From positions 1 to 64,000 of the forward strand of contig CAKOXV010000007.1 in NCBI GenBank assembly GCA_934130355.1: a stretch of DNA of 64,000 bases, read 5' to 3'. Below, in pieces: positions 9,873 through 19,278 of the stretch (position 1 is its first letter; every line of letters starts with the position of its first letter). Made by a program: the position numbers and the translations under genes. The notes beneath the pieces are model-generated. The model saw only the letters and a program-made list of their open reading frames with translations, was not told the origin of the DNA and did no database searches. Origin of the DNA: an uncultured Clostridia bacterium. Lineage in GTDB: Bacteria; Bacillota; Clostridia; TANB77; CAG-508.

Positions 9873-9903
9873 AATTCATACCAATTTTGGTATGAATTTT
9901 TTT
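9873..9903 (+). terminator. Rho-independent terminator
   Basis: A perfect stem, AATTCATACC with GGTATGAATT around AATTTT, is followed by a T run. Confidence 0.88.
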
Positions 9904-9914
9904 GCACAAATATA

Positions 9915-9965
9915 TTGACAGCTGAATATAATAATGTTATCATGAATATATGAGCAAGTATTCAT
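9915..9965 (+). promoter_or_regulatory. Promoter and ArsR-type operator of the metal-efflux operon
   Basis: TTGACA (9915-9920) and TATCAT (9938-9943) are 17 bases apart. An inverted repeat ATGAATA (9942-9948) and TATTCAT (9959-9965) overlaps the -10 element and the start of transcription. ArsR/SmtB repressors use such AT-rich inverted repeats and block polymerase until they bind metal, so this is probably the site of the regulator encoded next. Confidence 0.75.
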
Positions 9966-9982
9966 ATAATAAAGGAGAAAAT

Positions 9983-10324
9983 ATGGAAGAAATTAATATT
10001 GAAAAAGTAAAAAAAATAAAGAAAACAATGCCAAGTGATGACTTGCTATTTGATATAGCAGAAGTATTTAAAGTTTTTGGAGATACAACAAGAATGAAAA
10101 TAATAAGTGCATTACTAGAAACAGAATTATGTGTAGGAGATATTGCAGAAATCACAAATTCTACGCAATCAGCAATTTCACATCAATTAAGAGTTTTAAA
10201 ACAAGCTAAATTAGTAAATTTTAGAAAAGATGGTAAAACAGTTTATTATTCACTAGATGATGACCATATTGTAGAACTTTATGAAATAGCTAAAAAACAT
10301 ATAGAGGAGGGATATATTAGATGA
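9983..10324 (+). CDS. ArsR/SmtB-family metal-sensing repressor
   Basis: A 113-residue winged-helix repressor. The recognition region is ELCVGDIAEI then STQSAISHQL. Near the C-terminus DDDHIVELYE and KKHIEE supply the Asp, His, His and Glu ligands of the alpha-5 site, which in this family senses Zn2+, Cd2+ or Co2+. The alpha-3 site of CadC (CVC) is reduced to CVG, so zinc is the likelier signal. The ATG at 9983 follows AAAGGAG; an earlier in-frame ATG lies in the operator. The stop overlaps the ATPase start as ATGA, so the two are translationally coupled. Confidence 0.88.
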   Translation: MEEINIEKVKKIKKTMPSDDLLFDIAEVFKVFGDTTRMKIISALLETELCVGDIAEITNSTQSAISHQLRVLKQAKLVNFRKDGKTVYYSLDDDHIVELYEIAKKHIEEGYIR

Positions 10325-12369
10325 AAAAATATGAATTTATATTAAAGAACTTAGATTGTGCAGCATGTGCAAACGAAATTCAAGAAAAGCTAGAAAAAAA
10401 TGATAAATTATATAATGTAAATGTAAATTTTGCAAAACTAAAGTTATCTTATGAAACAGAAGAAGTTAGTGTAGAAGAAGTAGAAAAAGCAGTAAAAGAG
10501 CAAGAACCAGAAGTAGAAATGATAGATGCTTCAAAATTTGAAAACAAAGAAGAAACAACAATTTCAAAACAAATTTTAAGATTAGTTATAGGAATTGCAA
10601 TCGCATTAATAGGATTATATGCAAAATTGCCAGAAGCAATTTCAAAAGTTCTTGTAATAACAAGTTATGTTATTTTATTATATAGAACAACTAAAAATGC
10701 AATAAAAATGTTAATAAGCAGTAAGAAAATAAACGAAAACTTCTTAATAACAGTATCTTGCATAGGAGCATATTTAGTTGGAGAACTAATGGAAGGTTTA
10801 ATGGTAATAATTCTATATGAAATAGGAAAAATTCTAGAAGAAAAAGCTGTAAGCAAAAGTAGAAAATCAATAAAAGATTTAATGAATATTAAACCAGAAT
10901 ATGCAAACATAAAAAATGAAAGTGAAATAAAAAGAGTTTCACCTGAAGAAGTAAAAATAGGAGATACAATTTTAGTAAAAGAAGGTGAAAGAATACCTTT
11001 AGACGGAATTGTAACAAGTGGAACAGCAGACTTAAATACAGCATCACTTACAGGAGAAAGTAAATTATCTCAAGTAAAGCAAGGAGAAAAGGTACTTTCA
11101 GGAAGTATAGTAGTAGATGGATTATTAGAAATCAAAGTAACAGAAGAATATCAAAACTCTACAGTAAGCAGAATTTTAGATTTAGTAGAAAACGCAACAG
11201 ATAAAAAGGCAAAAACAGAAACATTTGTAAACAAAGCATCATCAATTTATACACCACTAGTTATAGGATGTGCAATCCTTGTAGCAATATTTTTACCAAT
11301 GTTTACAGATATAACATATACAGGAAACAATGGAAGTATATACAGAGCACTTATCTTTTTAGTAATATCATGCCCATGTTCAATTGCAATATCAGTACCA
11401 CTTAGTTATTTTTCTGGAATAGGAAAGGCATCAAAAGAAGGAATTTTGATAAAAGGTAGTGATTATATTGATGCAATAAAAGACATTAAAGAAATAGTAT
11501 TTGATAAAACAGGAACACTTACTAAAGGTGAATTTGAAATACAAAAAATACAAACTTATGAAGGACACACAGAACAAGAAGTTTTAAAATATGCAGCAAT
11601 AGGAGAAAGATATTCAAACCACCCAATAGCAAAATCAATAGTAAAAGCTTATGATGGTGAATTAGAAGATGTGCAAGAATTGAAAGAAATTGCAGGAAAA
11701 GGACTAAGTTATAGATATAATGAAAAAACTATCTTACTTGGAAATGCACAACTTGTAGGAATTGAACAAAATGCAGATGATAATTTAACAAAAATATATG
11801 TAAAAGTAGAAGACAAATTAATAGGTGAAATATCTCTTGGAGATACAATAAAAGATGGAACAAAACAAACAATTAAAGAATTAAAAAATCTTGGAATAAA
11901 GACAAATATGTTTACAGGAGACAATAAAAACATAGCTGAACAAATAGGAAAAGAAATTGGAATAGAAAACATAAAATCAGAAATGTTACCACAAGATAAA
12001 TATACAGAACTAGAGAAAATTCTTGATACAAATAAAAAAGTTGCATTTGTTGGAGATGGAATAAATGATTCACCAGTTTTAGCAAGAGCAGATGTTGGAA
12101 TATCAATGGGTGGAGTTGGTTCAGAATCAGCAATAGAAGCATCAGATGTTGTTATCATGACAGACAATGTTTCAAAAATTATAGATGCAATTAAAATTTC
12201 ACAAAAAACATGTGGTATTATCAAACAAAATCTAGTATTTTCAATAACTATAAAATTACTTATACTAATACTTAGTGTTTTAGGTATTGGAGGAATGTGG
12301 CAAGCTGTATTTGCAGATGTTGGTGTAACAATTATCACAATTTTCAACACTCTTAGAATACTTAAATAA
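10321..12369 (+). CDS. P1B-type heavy-metal efflux ATPase (Zn2+/Cd2+/Pb2+ type)
   Basis: A 682-residue metal pump. An N-terminal HMA domain (residues about 3-65) carries CAAC at 13-16. The membrane domain has the CPC motif at 351-353. The phosphorylated Asp is 395 in DKTGTLT, NHPIA is the nucleotide-domain HP motif, and GDGINDSP is the hinge. The last helix has ADVGVTII, the Asp typical of the Zn/Cd/Pb subgroup (ZntA/CadA) rather than copper pumps. It should drive ATP-dependent efflux of divalent soft metals and is controlled by the overlapping ArsR gene. The gene is complete. Confidence 0.92.
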   Translation: MKKYEFILKNLDCAACANEIQEKLEKNDKLYNVNVNFAKLKLSYETEEVSVEEVEKAVKEQEPEVEMIDASKFENKEETTISKQILRLVIGIAIALIGLYAKLPEAISKVLVITSYVILLYRTTKNAIKMLISSKKINENFLITVSCIGAYLVGELMEGLMVIILYEIGKILEEKAVSKSRKSIKDLMNIKPEYANIKNESEIKRVSPEEVKIGDTILVKEGERIPLDGIVTSGTADLNTASLTGESKLSQVKQGEKVLSGSIVVDGLLEIKVTEEYQNSTVSRILDLVENATDKKAKTETFVNKASSIYTPLVIGCAILVAIFLPMFTDITYTGNNGSIYRALIFLVISCPCSIAISVPLSYFSGIGKASKEGILIKGSDYIDAIKDIKEIVFDKTGTLTKGEFEIQKIQTYEGHTEQEVLKYAAIGERYSNHPIAKSIVKAYDGELEDVQELKEIAGKGLSYRYNEKTILLGNAQLVGIEQNADDNLTKIYVKVEDKLIGEISLGDTIKDGTKQTIKELKNLGIKTNMFTGDNKNIAEQIGKEIGIENIKSEMLPQDKYTELEKILDTNKKVAFVGDGINDSPVLARADVGISMGGVGSESAIEASDVVIMTDNVSKIIDAIKISQKTCGIIKQNLVFSITIKLLILILSVLGIGGMWQAVFADVGVTIITIFNTLRILK

Positions 12370-12427
12370 AAAGATATTGCTATTTTTAAGCTAATCTGTT
12401 AAAATATTCACATAAGGAAGTGTGAAT

Positions 12428-12928
12428 ATGCAAGAAATAGACCAAGAAATGATAATGAAAATTCATATACCAAGATGGAATGAGCTACCAGAAATAGATT
12501 TGTATTTAGACCAAGTAGTAGGATATTTAGAAAAATATTTAGGACAGTATAATGTAAACAAAGAAGATAAAATAATAACAAAAACAATGATAAATAACTA
12601 TGTTAAAATTGGAATAATGCCAGCACCTGAAAAGAAAAAATATAGTAGGCAACATATTGCATATTTAATAGTAATATGTGTACTAAAACAAGTTTATAGC
12701 ATAAGTGATATAGGAAAATTGATATCATTAACAATACAATATTTTGAAATAAGTAAAGCATACAACAGGTTTTGTGCTAATTTAGAAATCTCAGTAAAAA
12801 ATGTATTTTCGAGAAAAGAATTTCCACATGTTGAAAAAATGACAGAAGAACAATACCTTTTGAAAAATGTAGTACAATCAATCGCAGATAAGTTATATGT
12901 TGAATTAAAATTTTTAAATACTAAATAA
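12428..12928 (+). CDS. DUF1836 protein
   Basis: A 166-residue protein with the DUF1836 pattern: an N-terminal helix, TKTMINNYVKIGIMPAPEKK, and SRQHIAYLIVICVLKQVYS. The arrangement resembles the helix-turn-helix of MerR-like regulators, so DNA binding is plausible but unproven. The ATG at 12428 lies about 8 bases after AAGGAAG; the GTG at 12422 is too close. It stands alone and ends at a terminator. Confidence 0.8.
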   Translation: MQEIDQEMIMKIHIPRWNELPEIDLYLDQVVGYLEKYLGQYNVNKEDKIITKTMINNYVKIGIMPAPEKKKYSRQHIAYLIVICVLKQVYSISDIGKLISLTIQYFEISKAYNRFCANLEISVKNVFSRKEFPHVEKMTEEQYLLKNVVQSIADKLYVELKFLNTK

Positions 12929-12930
12929 CA

Positions 12931-12963
12931 AAAAGACCGCCATTTAAAAAATGAGCGGTCTTA
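12931..12963. terminator. Bidirectional terminator
   Basis: AAGACCGCCATTT pairs with AAATGAGCGGTCTT (one bulge), flanked by A and T runs between two convergent genes, so it can stop both. Confidence 0.82.
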
Positions 12964-12971
12964 AATATTAT

Positions 12972-13868
12972 CTATTTTTCTAAGTCTTGATCTTTATTTT
13001 CTTTTTTATTTTGTTTTTGTTGAGAACTTAATCCTTGTTTACGAGAAAAATCTACAACTGCTGATAAATCTTGAGTATCAAACTCTAATGCATATTTTGG
13101 AGAAACTTGATATTTATAAAAACCATAAATATTTTTTGATTCTTCTCCAACAGAAAGAGGTTGATTACTACCAGAAGTATTAACGATACTACCAATATAT
13201 CCATGAACATTAGAAAGTTCTATATTGTTTTCTGATAATAGTTCATTTAACACAGCATCACGATATTCTTTATTTTTTTCAAATTCATTTAAATCTATAT
13301 AAGAGAAAACATCATATTCTTGAGATTCTGACTCTGAAAGTTGCCTAATAATTCTATATTTTTGTATAGATTCATTAGATACAGATAAAGTTGCATAAGT
13401 AAGTGAACCAGTATGAGTTATTTGAATCTGAGTTCCTGAAATGTCAGATGCTGATTTGCTTAGACCATCATTAACACTTCTAAAAACTAATGAATCACTA
13501 TTTATTTGACCTTCTGAATATAATTTAGCCATATCATATTGTCTTTTTCTATCACTTAAAATTCTCTCAGAAACTGCTTTTGTAATTGCAGTTGCAAGTG
13601 CTTGAATTTGTGGATTATATTGCTCTTTAGTAGTTTTTACACGTTCAAAAAATGCAGGATTATTAAATAAATCAAAACATTTTTCTAATATTTTTATTTT
13701 TTCCTGATTTTGCTCTTTATTCCTAGCATTTGTACTATTATGTATAAGTTTAAGATAACCATCAAAAAGTGTTTTACGACTTGCGTAAGTAGGCTTATTT
13801 ATAAACTCAGTTATAACTTTTTGCAAAAAGGCCATTCTATTAAAATTATTTTGGGTATTATCTTCCAT
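12972..13868 (-). CDS. Hypothetical protein
   Basis: I do not recognise this 298-residue protein. It is soluble, polar and mostly helical in its first 130 residues, with a segment KEQNQEKIKILEKC that could coil. A strand-rich part follows (QIQITHTGSLTYATLSV) and a Lys/Gln-rich tail. It has no signal peptide, membrane helix or catalytic motif I can name. The ATG at 13868 follows GAGGTGG; an in-frame GTG at 13877 is part of that ribosome site. It is a single gene convergent with DUF1836. Confidence 0.6.
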   Translation of the reverse strand: MEDNTQNNFNRMAFLQKVITEFINKPTYASRKTLFDGYLKLIHNSTNARNKEQNQEKIKILEKCFDLFNNPAFFERVKTTKEQYNPQIQALATAITKAVSERILSDRKRQYDMAKLYSEGQINSDSLVFRSVNDGLSKSASDISGTQIQITHTGSLTYATLSVSNESIQKYRIIRQLSESESQEYDVFSYIDLNEFEKNKEYRDAVLNELLSENNIELSNVHGYIGSIVNTSGSNQPLSVGEESKNIYGFYKYQVSPKYALEFDTQDLSAVVDFSRKQGLSSQQKQNKKENKDQDLEK

Positions 13869-14018
13869 TTTATCCACCTCATTTGTATAAAATCATTATA
13901 AAATAAATAATTCATATTGTCAAACTTTATTTAAATTTTATTAAAATTTATAAAAGAGTTGAAAAATTTTTAAAAAAAGAGTAAAATATAAGCATAAAAT
14001 ATAAGAGGAGGAATAAAA

Positions 14019-14789
14019 ATGGAAGAAAATCAAGAAACAGTAAATACTGAAAACGAAGTTAAAGAAGAAGCAGTAAATACTGAAAATGAAGTTAAAGAAG
14101 AAACAGTAAATGCTGAAAGTGAACAAAAAGAAGAAACAGCCAAAAATGAAAGCGAAATAAAAAAAGAAACAGTAAACACAATTAATAAAGCAAAAGAACA
14201 AATGAAAAATATCAACTTAAAATCTGAAGCTGAAACTGGAAAAGGATTAATCAAAAAATTATGGAAAAATCCTGTAGAAGCAATAAAAGAAATATCACAA
14301 GATGGAGAAAATAAATTTTTTAAAACAGCTATACTTTTAATAGCACTTTGGACAATTTGCGTATTAATAAGACAAATTATTTATTATGCATCATCTAAAT
14401 ACATAAGCTTTAACCTTTTAGCAACAATAAAAACAGTTATAGCTCCAATATTAAGCATTATAGGAATAACATTAGCAATCTTTTTAGTAAATAAAAAATC
14501 AAAAAAATCTTTTATAAGTATAATAACAACAGTATCTGTTGCTAAAATACCAACAATAATATCTGTATTATTAGGATTTTTAACATATATAGGATCAGGA
14601 GTATCTTATATAACAACACCTATCTCAAAATTGTTAAGTGTAATATCTTTATTGTTACTATATGTATCAGTAAAATCTTTAACAGAAGAAGATGATGAAG
14701 TAGAAGCATTTAAAACATTTGTAAAAGTAGAAGCAGTATTTTATGTAATATATCTTGCATTAAGTTTCTTAGGAATATATATTGGATAA
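14019..14789 (+). CDS. Integral membrane protein with acidic repeat N-terminus (Yip1-like)
   Basis: Residues 1-60 are near-identical blocks of about 13-14 residues such as VNTENEVKEE, acidic and probably disordered or coiled. From about residue 100 there are four to five membrane helices (AILLIALWTICVLI, APILSIIGITLAIFLV, ISVLLGFLTYIG, LLSVISLLLLYVSV and a last one at the end). The helix pattern resembles Yip1/DUF-type five-helix domains, but this is not secure. A strong ribosome site (GAGGAGG) precedes the ATG and a terminator follows, so it is monocistronic. The repeats probably expanded by slippage. Confidence 0.55.
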   Translation: MEENQETVNTENEVKEEAVNTENEVKEETVNAESEQKEETAKNESEIKKETVNTINKAKEQMKNINLKSEAETGKGLIKKLWKNPVEAIKEISQDGENKFFKTAILLIALWTICVLIRQIIYYASSKYISFNLLATIKTVIAPILSIIGITLAIFLVNKKSKKSFISIITTVSVAKIPTIISVLLGFLTYIGSGVSYITTPISKLLSVISLLLLYVSVKSLTEEDDEVEAFKTFVKVEAVFYVIYLALSFLGIYIG

Positions 14790-14801
14790 TAATTAATAAT
14801 T

Positions 14802-14832
14802 AAAAGGAGGTCTAGTTTAAGACCTCCTTTTT
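14802..14832. terminator. Terminator between convergent genes
   Basis: AAAAGGAGGTCT and AGACCTCCTTTTT form a perfect 12-base stem around AGTTTA, with A and T runs on both sides. Confidence 0.88.
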
Positions 14833-14843
14833 GTATATTTATT

Positions 14844-16343
14844 CTATTTAGAATCAGCTTTCAATTCTATGTTTCCATTTTCCAAATTTATTACAACATA
14901 AAATAATTTTCCATTTGAATCAAAACCATTTGTAATTAATGTATTATCTTTTTTCTGTATAGTATAAGATCCATAGCTGTTTGTAACTGAAGCTGTCCAT
15001 AAAATATTTCCTTGTAAATCTGTTTTCATTATATTATCTGCATTACCAGCAGAGAATAGTAATATGCTATCTTGTAATTTTCTAACAAGAACTTTTTCAC
15101 CTACATATCTTTTAGCAAAAGTGTCTTTACCAGTAGAAGTATTTATTGTATATAAATAATTATTTGCAACTAAATATATATTATTTTCTGTATAATCATA
15201 AGTACCTGATAATGTATCTTCAAAATCTCTACTCCAAATTCTTTTGAAATCTTTGTCATAATATTCAATAGTTAAATATTTATTGTTTTCATCATAAATA
15301 AACATAAAGAAATGTTCAAAATCAGGAGCAAATTCTATGTATCTATTAATTCCTGTACCATCTCCATCAGCAAAAACATATTCATCTTGATTTCTTGTAT
15401 CAGAAATATGAGCATAATTTACATTAAAGAAGTATTTTCCAAATTTAGAATTTGATTGATTATCTAATTCACAAATATAAACAGGATTGTTCATAAATGA
15501 ATTAGAAGTTATTACAGCTTCATCTGATGTAGGTTGTCTAACTATTACACCATTATTAAATATAGCTTTTGCAACTTTTCTTATAAAAGATAAAGAAAAT
15601 CTATCAGGTGTTCCATCAGGTCTTGCACTTTCACTATCATTTTGATAATTATAAATATTTACTGTAGGAATAGTATAAGAAGTTCCATCTATTGTATATT
15701 GATCTATACTTATATATCTTCCATATAAAGTAATCCAATCACCTTGTATTAATCTAGAATCACCTTGAGTACCTTTTATAACAATATAATTATTTTTATT
15801 TTTTTCAACATATTCGCTATAAGGAGTTGTACTTCCACCTCTGTACATAGTCCAGTAAGAATAATATGCTTCACTTTCACCAACCCAAAGAAGTAATTCA
15901 TAAGAATCATTATCAGATTTTATAATCTTTTCAACTTTACCATGAGTTGTTATTTGCATTTTTTCGTATATTTGAGGATATCTAACTAAAAATTGATAGT
16001 CATTAGCATCAAAATAGTCATTATCAAAATATTGAATTACAGTTTTTTGCTCATCAGTTAAATTTTGTGAAGAACTATCTATTTTAATAAAATTTAAACC
16101 TAAAGCAGTGTCATTTTCTGCAGTTCCTTTGTTATTTTCTGACTTATTATTAGTATTGGTATTTGAATTGTTAGATATTTGTTGATTATTACCATTACCA
16201 TTTTCAGTTGTTCCATTAATTGAAGTATTATTCAATTTTAATAGTAGAATAGCAACAACAGCTATTAGTATTACTATAATTATTCCAAAAATTACAACAA
16301 CTGTCTTATTGCTTTTTCTTTTGTTTTCATTATTTTCTTCCAT
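14844..16343 (-). CDS. Membrane-anchored extracellular protein, possible beta-propeller
   Basis: A 499-residue protein with a short charged N-terminus, one membrane helix (VVVIFGIIIVILIAVVAILL), an Asn/Thr-rich linker and a large outer part. The last 150 residues have repeated strands resembling a PQQ-type propeller: FKRIWSRDFE, LYTINTSTGKDTF and LQGNILWTASV. I cannot assign the middle domain. The ATG at 16343 has GGAGAG seven bases upstream; the ATG five codons earlier has no ribosome site. No enzyme motif is visible, so a sensing or binding role is only a guess. Confidence 0.6.
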   Translation of the reverse strand: MEENNENKRKSNKTVVVIFGIIIVILIAVVAILLLKLNNTSINGTTENGNGNNQQISNNSNTNTNNKSENNKGTAENDTALGLNFIKIDSSSQNLTDEQKTVIQYFDNDYFDANDYQFLVRYPQIYEKMQITTHGKVEKIIKSDNDSYELLLWVGESEAYYSYWTMYRGGSTTPYSEYVEKNKNNYIVIKGTQGDSRLIQGDWITLYGRYISIDQYTIDGTSYTIPTVNIYNYQNDSESARPDGTPDRFSLSFIRKVAKAIFNNGVIVRQPTSDEAVITSNSFMNNPVYICELDNQSNSKFGKYFFNVNYAHISDTRNQDEYVFADGDGTGINRYIEFAPDFEHFFMFIYDENNKYLTIEYYDKDFKRIWSRDFEDTLSGTYDYTENNIYLVANNYLYTINTSTGKDTFAKRYVGEKVLVRKLQDSILLFSAGNADNIMKTDLQGNILWTASVTNSYGSYTIQKKDNTLITNGFDSNGKLFYVVINLENGNIELKADSK

Positions 16344-16399
16344 GATTAATCTCTCCATTTCTCTATTTTATAATAAAGTAAAAAAACTACAATAATTTT

Positions 16400-16987
16400 T
16401 TATTTCATTTCAAAATCCGAAATTGTATATCCCAATTTATTTAAATTTGAGTATAATTTATTGACAGGCATTCCCAATATATTATAATAATCACCTATAA
16501 TCTTATCAACAAAAATGGAAGCCTTTCCACACAAAGAGTAACCAGCTCTATTTAATAAATTTTTCTCATTTTCTACATACCAAGAAATGTCTTTTTCTAA
16601 AATGTTTTTAAAATGAACTTCAGTAACATCACTAAAAGAAATCTCTTTATTTTGGTATAAATCTTTTATTGTAACTCCAGTAAATGCATAATTAGTTTTA
16701 CCACTCATTTTGTGGATATTTTCGAAAGCTTCTTCTTTACTTTTTGGCTTTTCAAATTTTTTACCATCCATATATATTATTGAATCAGCAGCAATAATTA
16801 ATGCATCATTTTTTACCTGAGAGGCTACTGAATTTGCTTTATTTTTAGACAAATCAATTACATATTGGTTCGGGTCTGTACTGGTACTTTTTTCTTCAAC
16901 ATTGCTTGTTAGTATTTCATATTTCCAACCAATCATATCGAAAATATCTTTTCTAGCTGTTGAATTAGATGCTAAAATTAATTTCAT
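16400..16987 (-). CDS. maf: Maf-like nucleotide pyrophosphatase
   Basis: A 195-residue Maf protein. The N-terminal LILASNSTARKDIF is the family signature loop (usually ASxSPRR; here STARK). EEKS, the catalytic-region AADSIIYMDG and KPKSKEEAFE follow in order, and the C-terminal NILGMPV matches the family. Maf proteins hydrolyse non-canonical or modified nucleoside triphosphates and affect septum formation. A good ribosome site (AAAGGAG) precedes the ATG. It lies head to tail with the membrane protein at 14844, about 56 bases upstream of it. Confidence 0.9.
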   Translation of the reverse strand: MKLILASNSTARKDIFDMIGWKYEILTSNVEEKSTSTDPNQYVIDLSKNKANSVASQVKNDALIIAADSIIYMDGKKFEKPKSKEEAFENIHKMSGKTNYAFTGVTIKDLYQNKEISFSDVTEVHFKNILEKDISWYVENEKNLLNRAGYSLCGKASIFVDKIIGDYYNILGMPVNKLYSNLNKLGYTISDFEMK

Positions 16988-17114
16988 TTTTTTACTCCTT
17001 TCATCCTTTAAATTATACCATTTTAGGTATAATAGTCAATACTGAAAATTAAAATTTAGTTGATAAAAGTCGAATTTTATGATATAAAAAATATATAAAA
17101 AATAGGAGAAATAA

Positions 17115-17774
17115 ATGAAAAGTAAGAGAATATTTATTTTATTATTAATGCTAGCAATTTTAATAATTTGTATTAGTATAATTTTTTACAAACTAAATAT
17201 AATTACACACAAAAAATATGATAATAGTTATTTTAATATAGAAACATATATTAGCAAAGTTGATAAAGACAATGATGGAATAGATGACCAAACAGATATA
17301 TTAAATAATGTTAGAAAATATATTGAAACAAAACCTAAATATAAAAGCAAGTATTATGAAACAGGTTATTCAAATGATGAATATGGTGTTTGCACAGATG
17401 TTGTTGCATTTGGACTAAAAGGTGCAGGATATGATTTAATGGAATTGGTAAATGAAGATATTCTAAATAATAGAGAAAGATACAACATTGATGTTGTAGA
17501 TAAAAAAATAGATTTTAGAAGAGTTAGAAATTTAGATGTTTATTTTAAGAATAATCATATTGTACTAACAACAGATTTGTCACAAATACAAGAATGGCAA
17601 GGTGGAGATATAATTGTGTTTAAAAACCATATTGGTATTGTGTCAGATAAAAGAAATAAAAATGGTGTTCCTTTTTTAATTCACCATGCAAATCCATTGC
17701 AAATTAATTATGAGGAAGATGTTTTGCAGTTGTATGATAGTGATTCTATTATTGGACATTATAGAGTTAGTTAA
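17115..17774 (+). CDS. Exported DUF1287 protein (NlpC/P60-like fold)
   Basis: A 219-residue protein with an N-terminal membrane helix and an outer DUF1287 domain. GVCTDVVAFGLKGAGYDL holds the presumed catalytic Cys, GGDIIVFKNHIGIVSD the His, and LIHHAN a further His pair, giving the Cys-His arrangement of papain-like NlpC/P60 amidases. A cell-wall peptide substrate is likely but not shown. An Asp-rich loop (DKDNDGIDD) near residue 52 may bind calcium. It is monocistronic and is the last chromosomal gene before the mobile element. Confidence 0.78.
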   Translation: MKSKRIFILLLMLAILIICISIIFYKLNIITHKKYDNSYFNIETYISKVDKDNDGIDDQTDILNNVRKYIETKPKYKSKYYETGYSNDEYGVCTDVVAFGLKGAGYDLMELVNEDILNNRERYNIDVVDKKIDFRRVRNLDVYFKNNHIVLTTDLSQIQEWQGGDIIVFKNHIGIVSDKRNKNGVPFLIHHANPLQINYEEDVLQLYDSDSIIGHYRVS

Positions 17775-17828
17775 AAGGAAATTGATATGAATAAAAATAG
17801 AGGAATAGTTCCTTAATTATAACATAAA

Positions 17829-17861
17829 AAAGAACTTAACTATTTTAGTTAAGTTCTTTTT
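17829..17861 (+). terminator. Rho-independent terminator at the mobile-element boundary
   Basis: AAGAACTTAACTA and TAGTTAAGTTCTT around TTT, followed by a T run. It ends right beside the left attachment site at 17863. Confidence 0.85.
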
Positions 17862-17862
17862 C

Positions 17863-17876
17863 TATGGTCGAGGTGA
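17863..17876 (+). repeat. Left attachment site
   Basis: TATGGTCGAGG plus TGA; 13 of 14 bases match the copy at 27311-27324 in the 3' end of tRNA-Pro. Further inward the sequences differ, as expected of a crossover core. Confidence 0.7.
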
Positions 17877-17924
17877 GGAGAATTTGTAGTTCAAATTTAT
17901 TTACTTTCCGGGGCTTTAGGATTT

Positions 17925-17947
17925 TTTGAATGTAGTTTGAATGCAGT
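17925..17947 (+). repeat. Left integrase arm-type repeats
   Basis: TTTGAATGTAGT and TTTGAATGCAGT lie in tandem 11 bases apart, one helical turn. The same TTGAATGYAR motif occurs four times near the right end. Direct repeats at both ends of an element with a Tn916-like integrase are typical N-terminal-domain binding sites. The second copy overlaps the stop codon of the next gene. Confidence 0.55.
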
Positions 17948-19272
17948 TAGATTTCTTTTTTGTTTTTCTTATTAACTTTCCATAAAAAATACAGTTCATT
18001 TTCTTCAATGGATTCTTTACTAGATAATTGAGCTATATCTTTTATTCCTGTACTTATTCCTAATAAAGACATTAAACCAGTTATTCCTTCAAAAGAAAAA
18101 TGATTATACATACCAATTGAACATACTATAAAAGTCAATCCTACATCTATTCCAATTTTTTTTATTAAGTGATTTCTATTTTTATGCAATATATTGTTCA
18201 TTTTATTTATCTCTGGTTGAATTAAGTCACTATAAGCATCTTGATAATCTTTTTCTGTTTTTAAATTATTAATTTGAATGATTTCTCGTAGTTTATCCCT
18301 ATATACAAGGAAAGAATCATAATCATTGTCTCTTATCTTTAACAAATTTTCTATATTTACATTTTCAATTAATGGCAAAATGGGTTTTATATAATTTAAG
18401 GTATTTTGTGTTGCAAAATCATTTTGCTCTAAACTTTTCATTATCAAAGTATCTATAGGCCTATTAGTTAAATATGTTGTTTTATCATGTTCTCTCCAAA
18501 TACTATGTAATAAAAAATCATCAATTATTGGATCTATAAGGTAATCTACATATCCTATTTTTTCGAAATCCTCGAAGGATACAGTTGTATCTGGAATATC
18601 AATATACTTTTTAAAAACTTTTGACTTTCTTTTTGCTCCACAAACAATACTTCCTGGTAATATTAAATCAGATTTTGGATCAACATAGATGTATAAATCT
18701 TTTTTTTCATGTTTTGTATATATTGTGAAATCTAATTTCATTTCTTTTTTTATATATTCTTTTATATTTTCGGCCTGTTTTAGTAATTTTTCTTCTTTTT
18801 TTAATTGCTCATGTAGGCAATCTTTACAAATATTTATTCTAAGAGTATAAAAACCTATTATTCTTCTTAAAACTAAAGGTTTTATATATAGTAATAATAA
18901 TATATCTTCAATCAATCTTCTTCTATCTATTGGTAGTTTATAATGTGTATATTGTTGGTGATGATAATCTATTGGTGAAGGAATTATTACTCTTTCGGCA
19001 TATAATGTCGCAAAAAATGCAAGATTACTTAAATTTTTCATTTTGCATTCAAAACATGCACAAGGATAAACACTCCCTGAAATACTTGCATTAGTAGAAA
19101 AATTAAACAACGGGTCTCCTTTCACATATGCATTTGGAATACATTCGTATATAAATTCTACAAAACTCTGTAATTCCTTTTCTGGTAATTTATTTATTGT
19201 ATCAAAAATATTGTCTATATTGCTAAATTTTAAATCATCGAAATGGTTGTACATATCTTCTACATCTAACAT
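17947..19272 (-). CDS. Unknown cargo protein with Cys clusters and hydrophobic C-terminus
   Basis: I do not recognise this 441-residue protein. Residues about 70-76 hold CACFEC and about 150 CKDC, together a plausible zinc site. Around residues 120-140 there is a basic and hydrophobic stretch ([19 protein letters not shown]). Near 375-410 lies a hydrophobic region (IGIDVGLTFIVCSIG and GLMSLLGISTGI) that could enter a membrane. It starts 6 bases after the Fic gene stop, in the order XRE-Fic-this gene, so the three are probably cotranscribed. Cargo of this kind often has a defence or toxin role, but nothing in its sequence proves that. Confidence 0.6.
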   Translation of the reverse strand: MLDVEDMYNHFDDLKFSNIDNIFDTINKLPEKELQSFVEFIYECIPNAYVKGDPLFNFSTNASISGSVYPCACFECKMKNLSNLAFFATLYAERVIIPSPIDYHHQQYTHYKLPIDRRRLIEDILLLLYIKPLVLRRIIGFYTLRINICKDCLHEQLKKEEKLLKQAENIKEYIKKEMKLDFTIYTKHEKKDLYIYVDPKSDLILPGSIVCGAKRKSKVFKKYIDIPDTTVSFEDFEKIGYVDYLIDPIIDDFLLHSIWREHDKTTYLTNRPIDTLIMKSLEQNDFATQNTLNYIKPILPLIENVNIENLLKIRDNDYDSFLVYRDKLREIIQINNLKTEKDYQDAYSDLIQPEINKMNNILHKNRNHLIKKIGIDVGLTFIVCSIGMYNHFSFEGITGLMSLLGISTGIKDIAQLSSKESIEENELYFLWKVNKKNKKEI

Positions 19273-19278
19273 ATCTTA

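Noticed and set aside
17863..17910. A second, truncated tRNA at the left end of the element
   Set aside because: Only about 13 bases match the tRNA-Pro end. No T arm or anticodon arm follows, so it is an attachment site.
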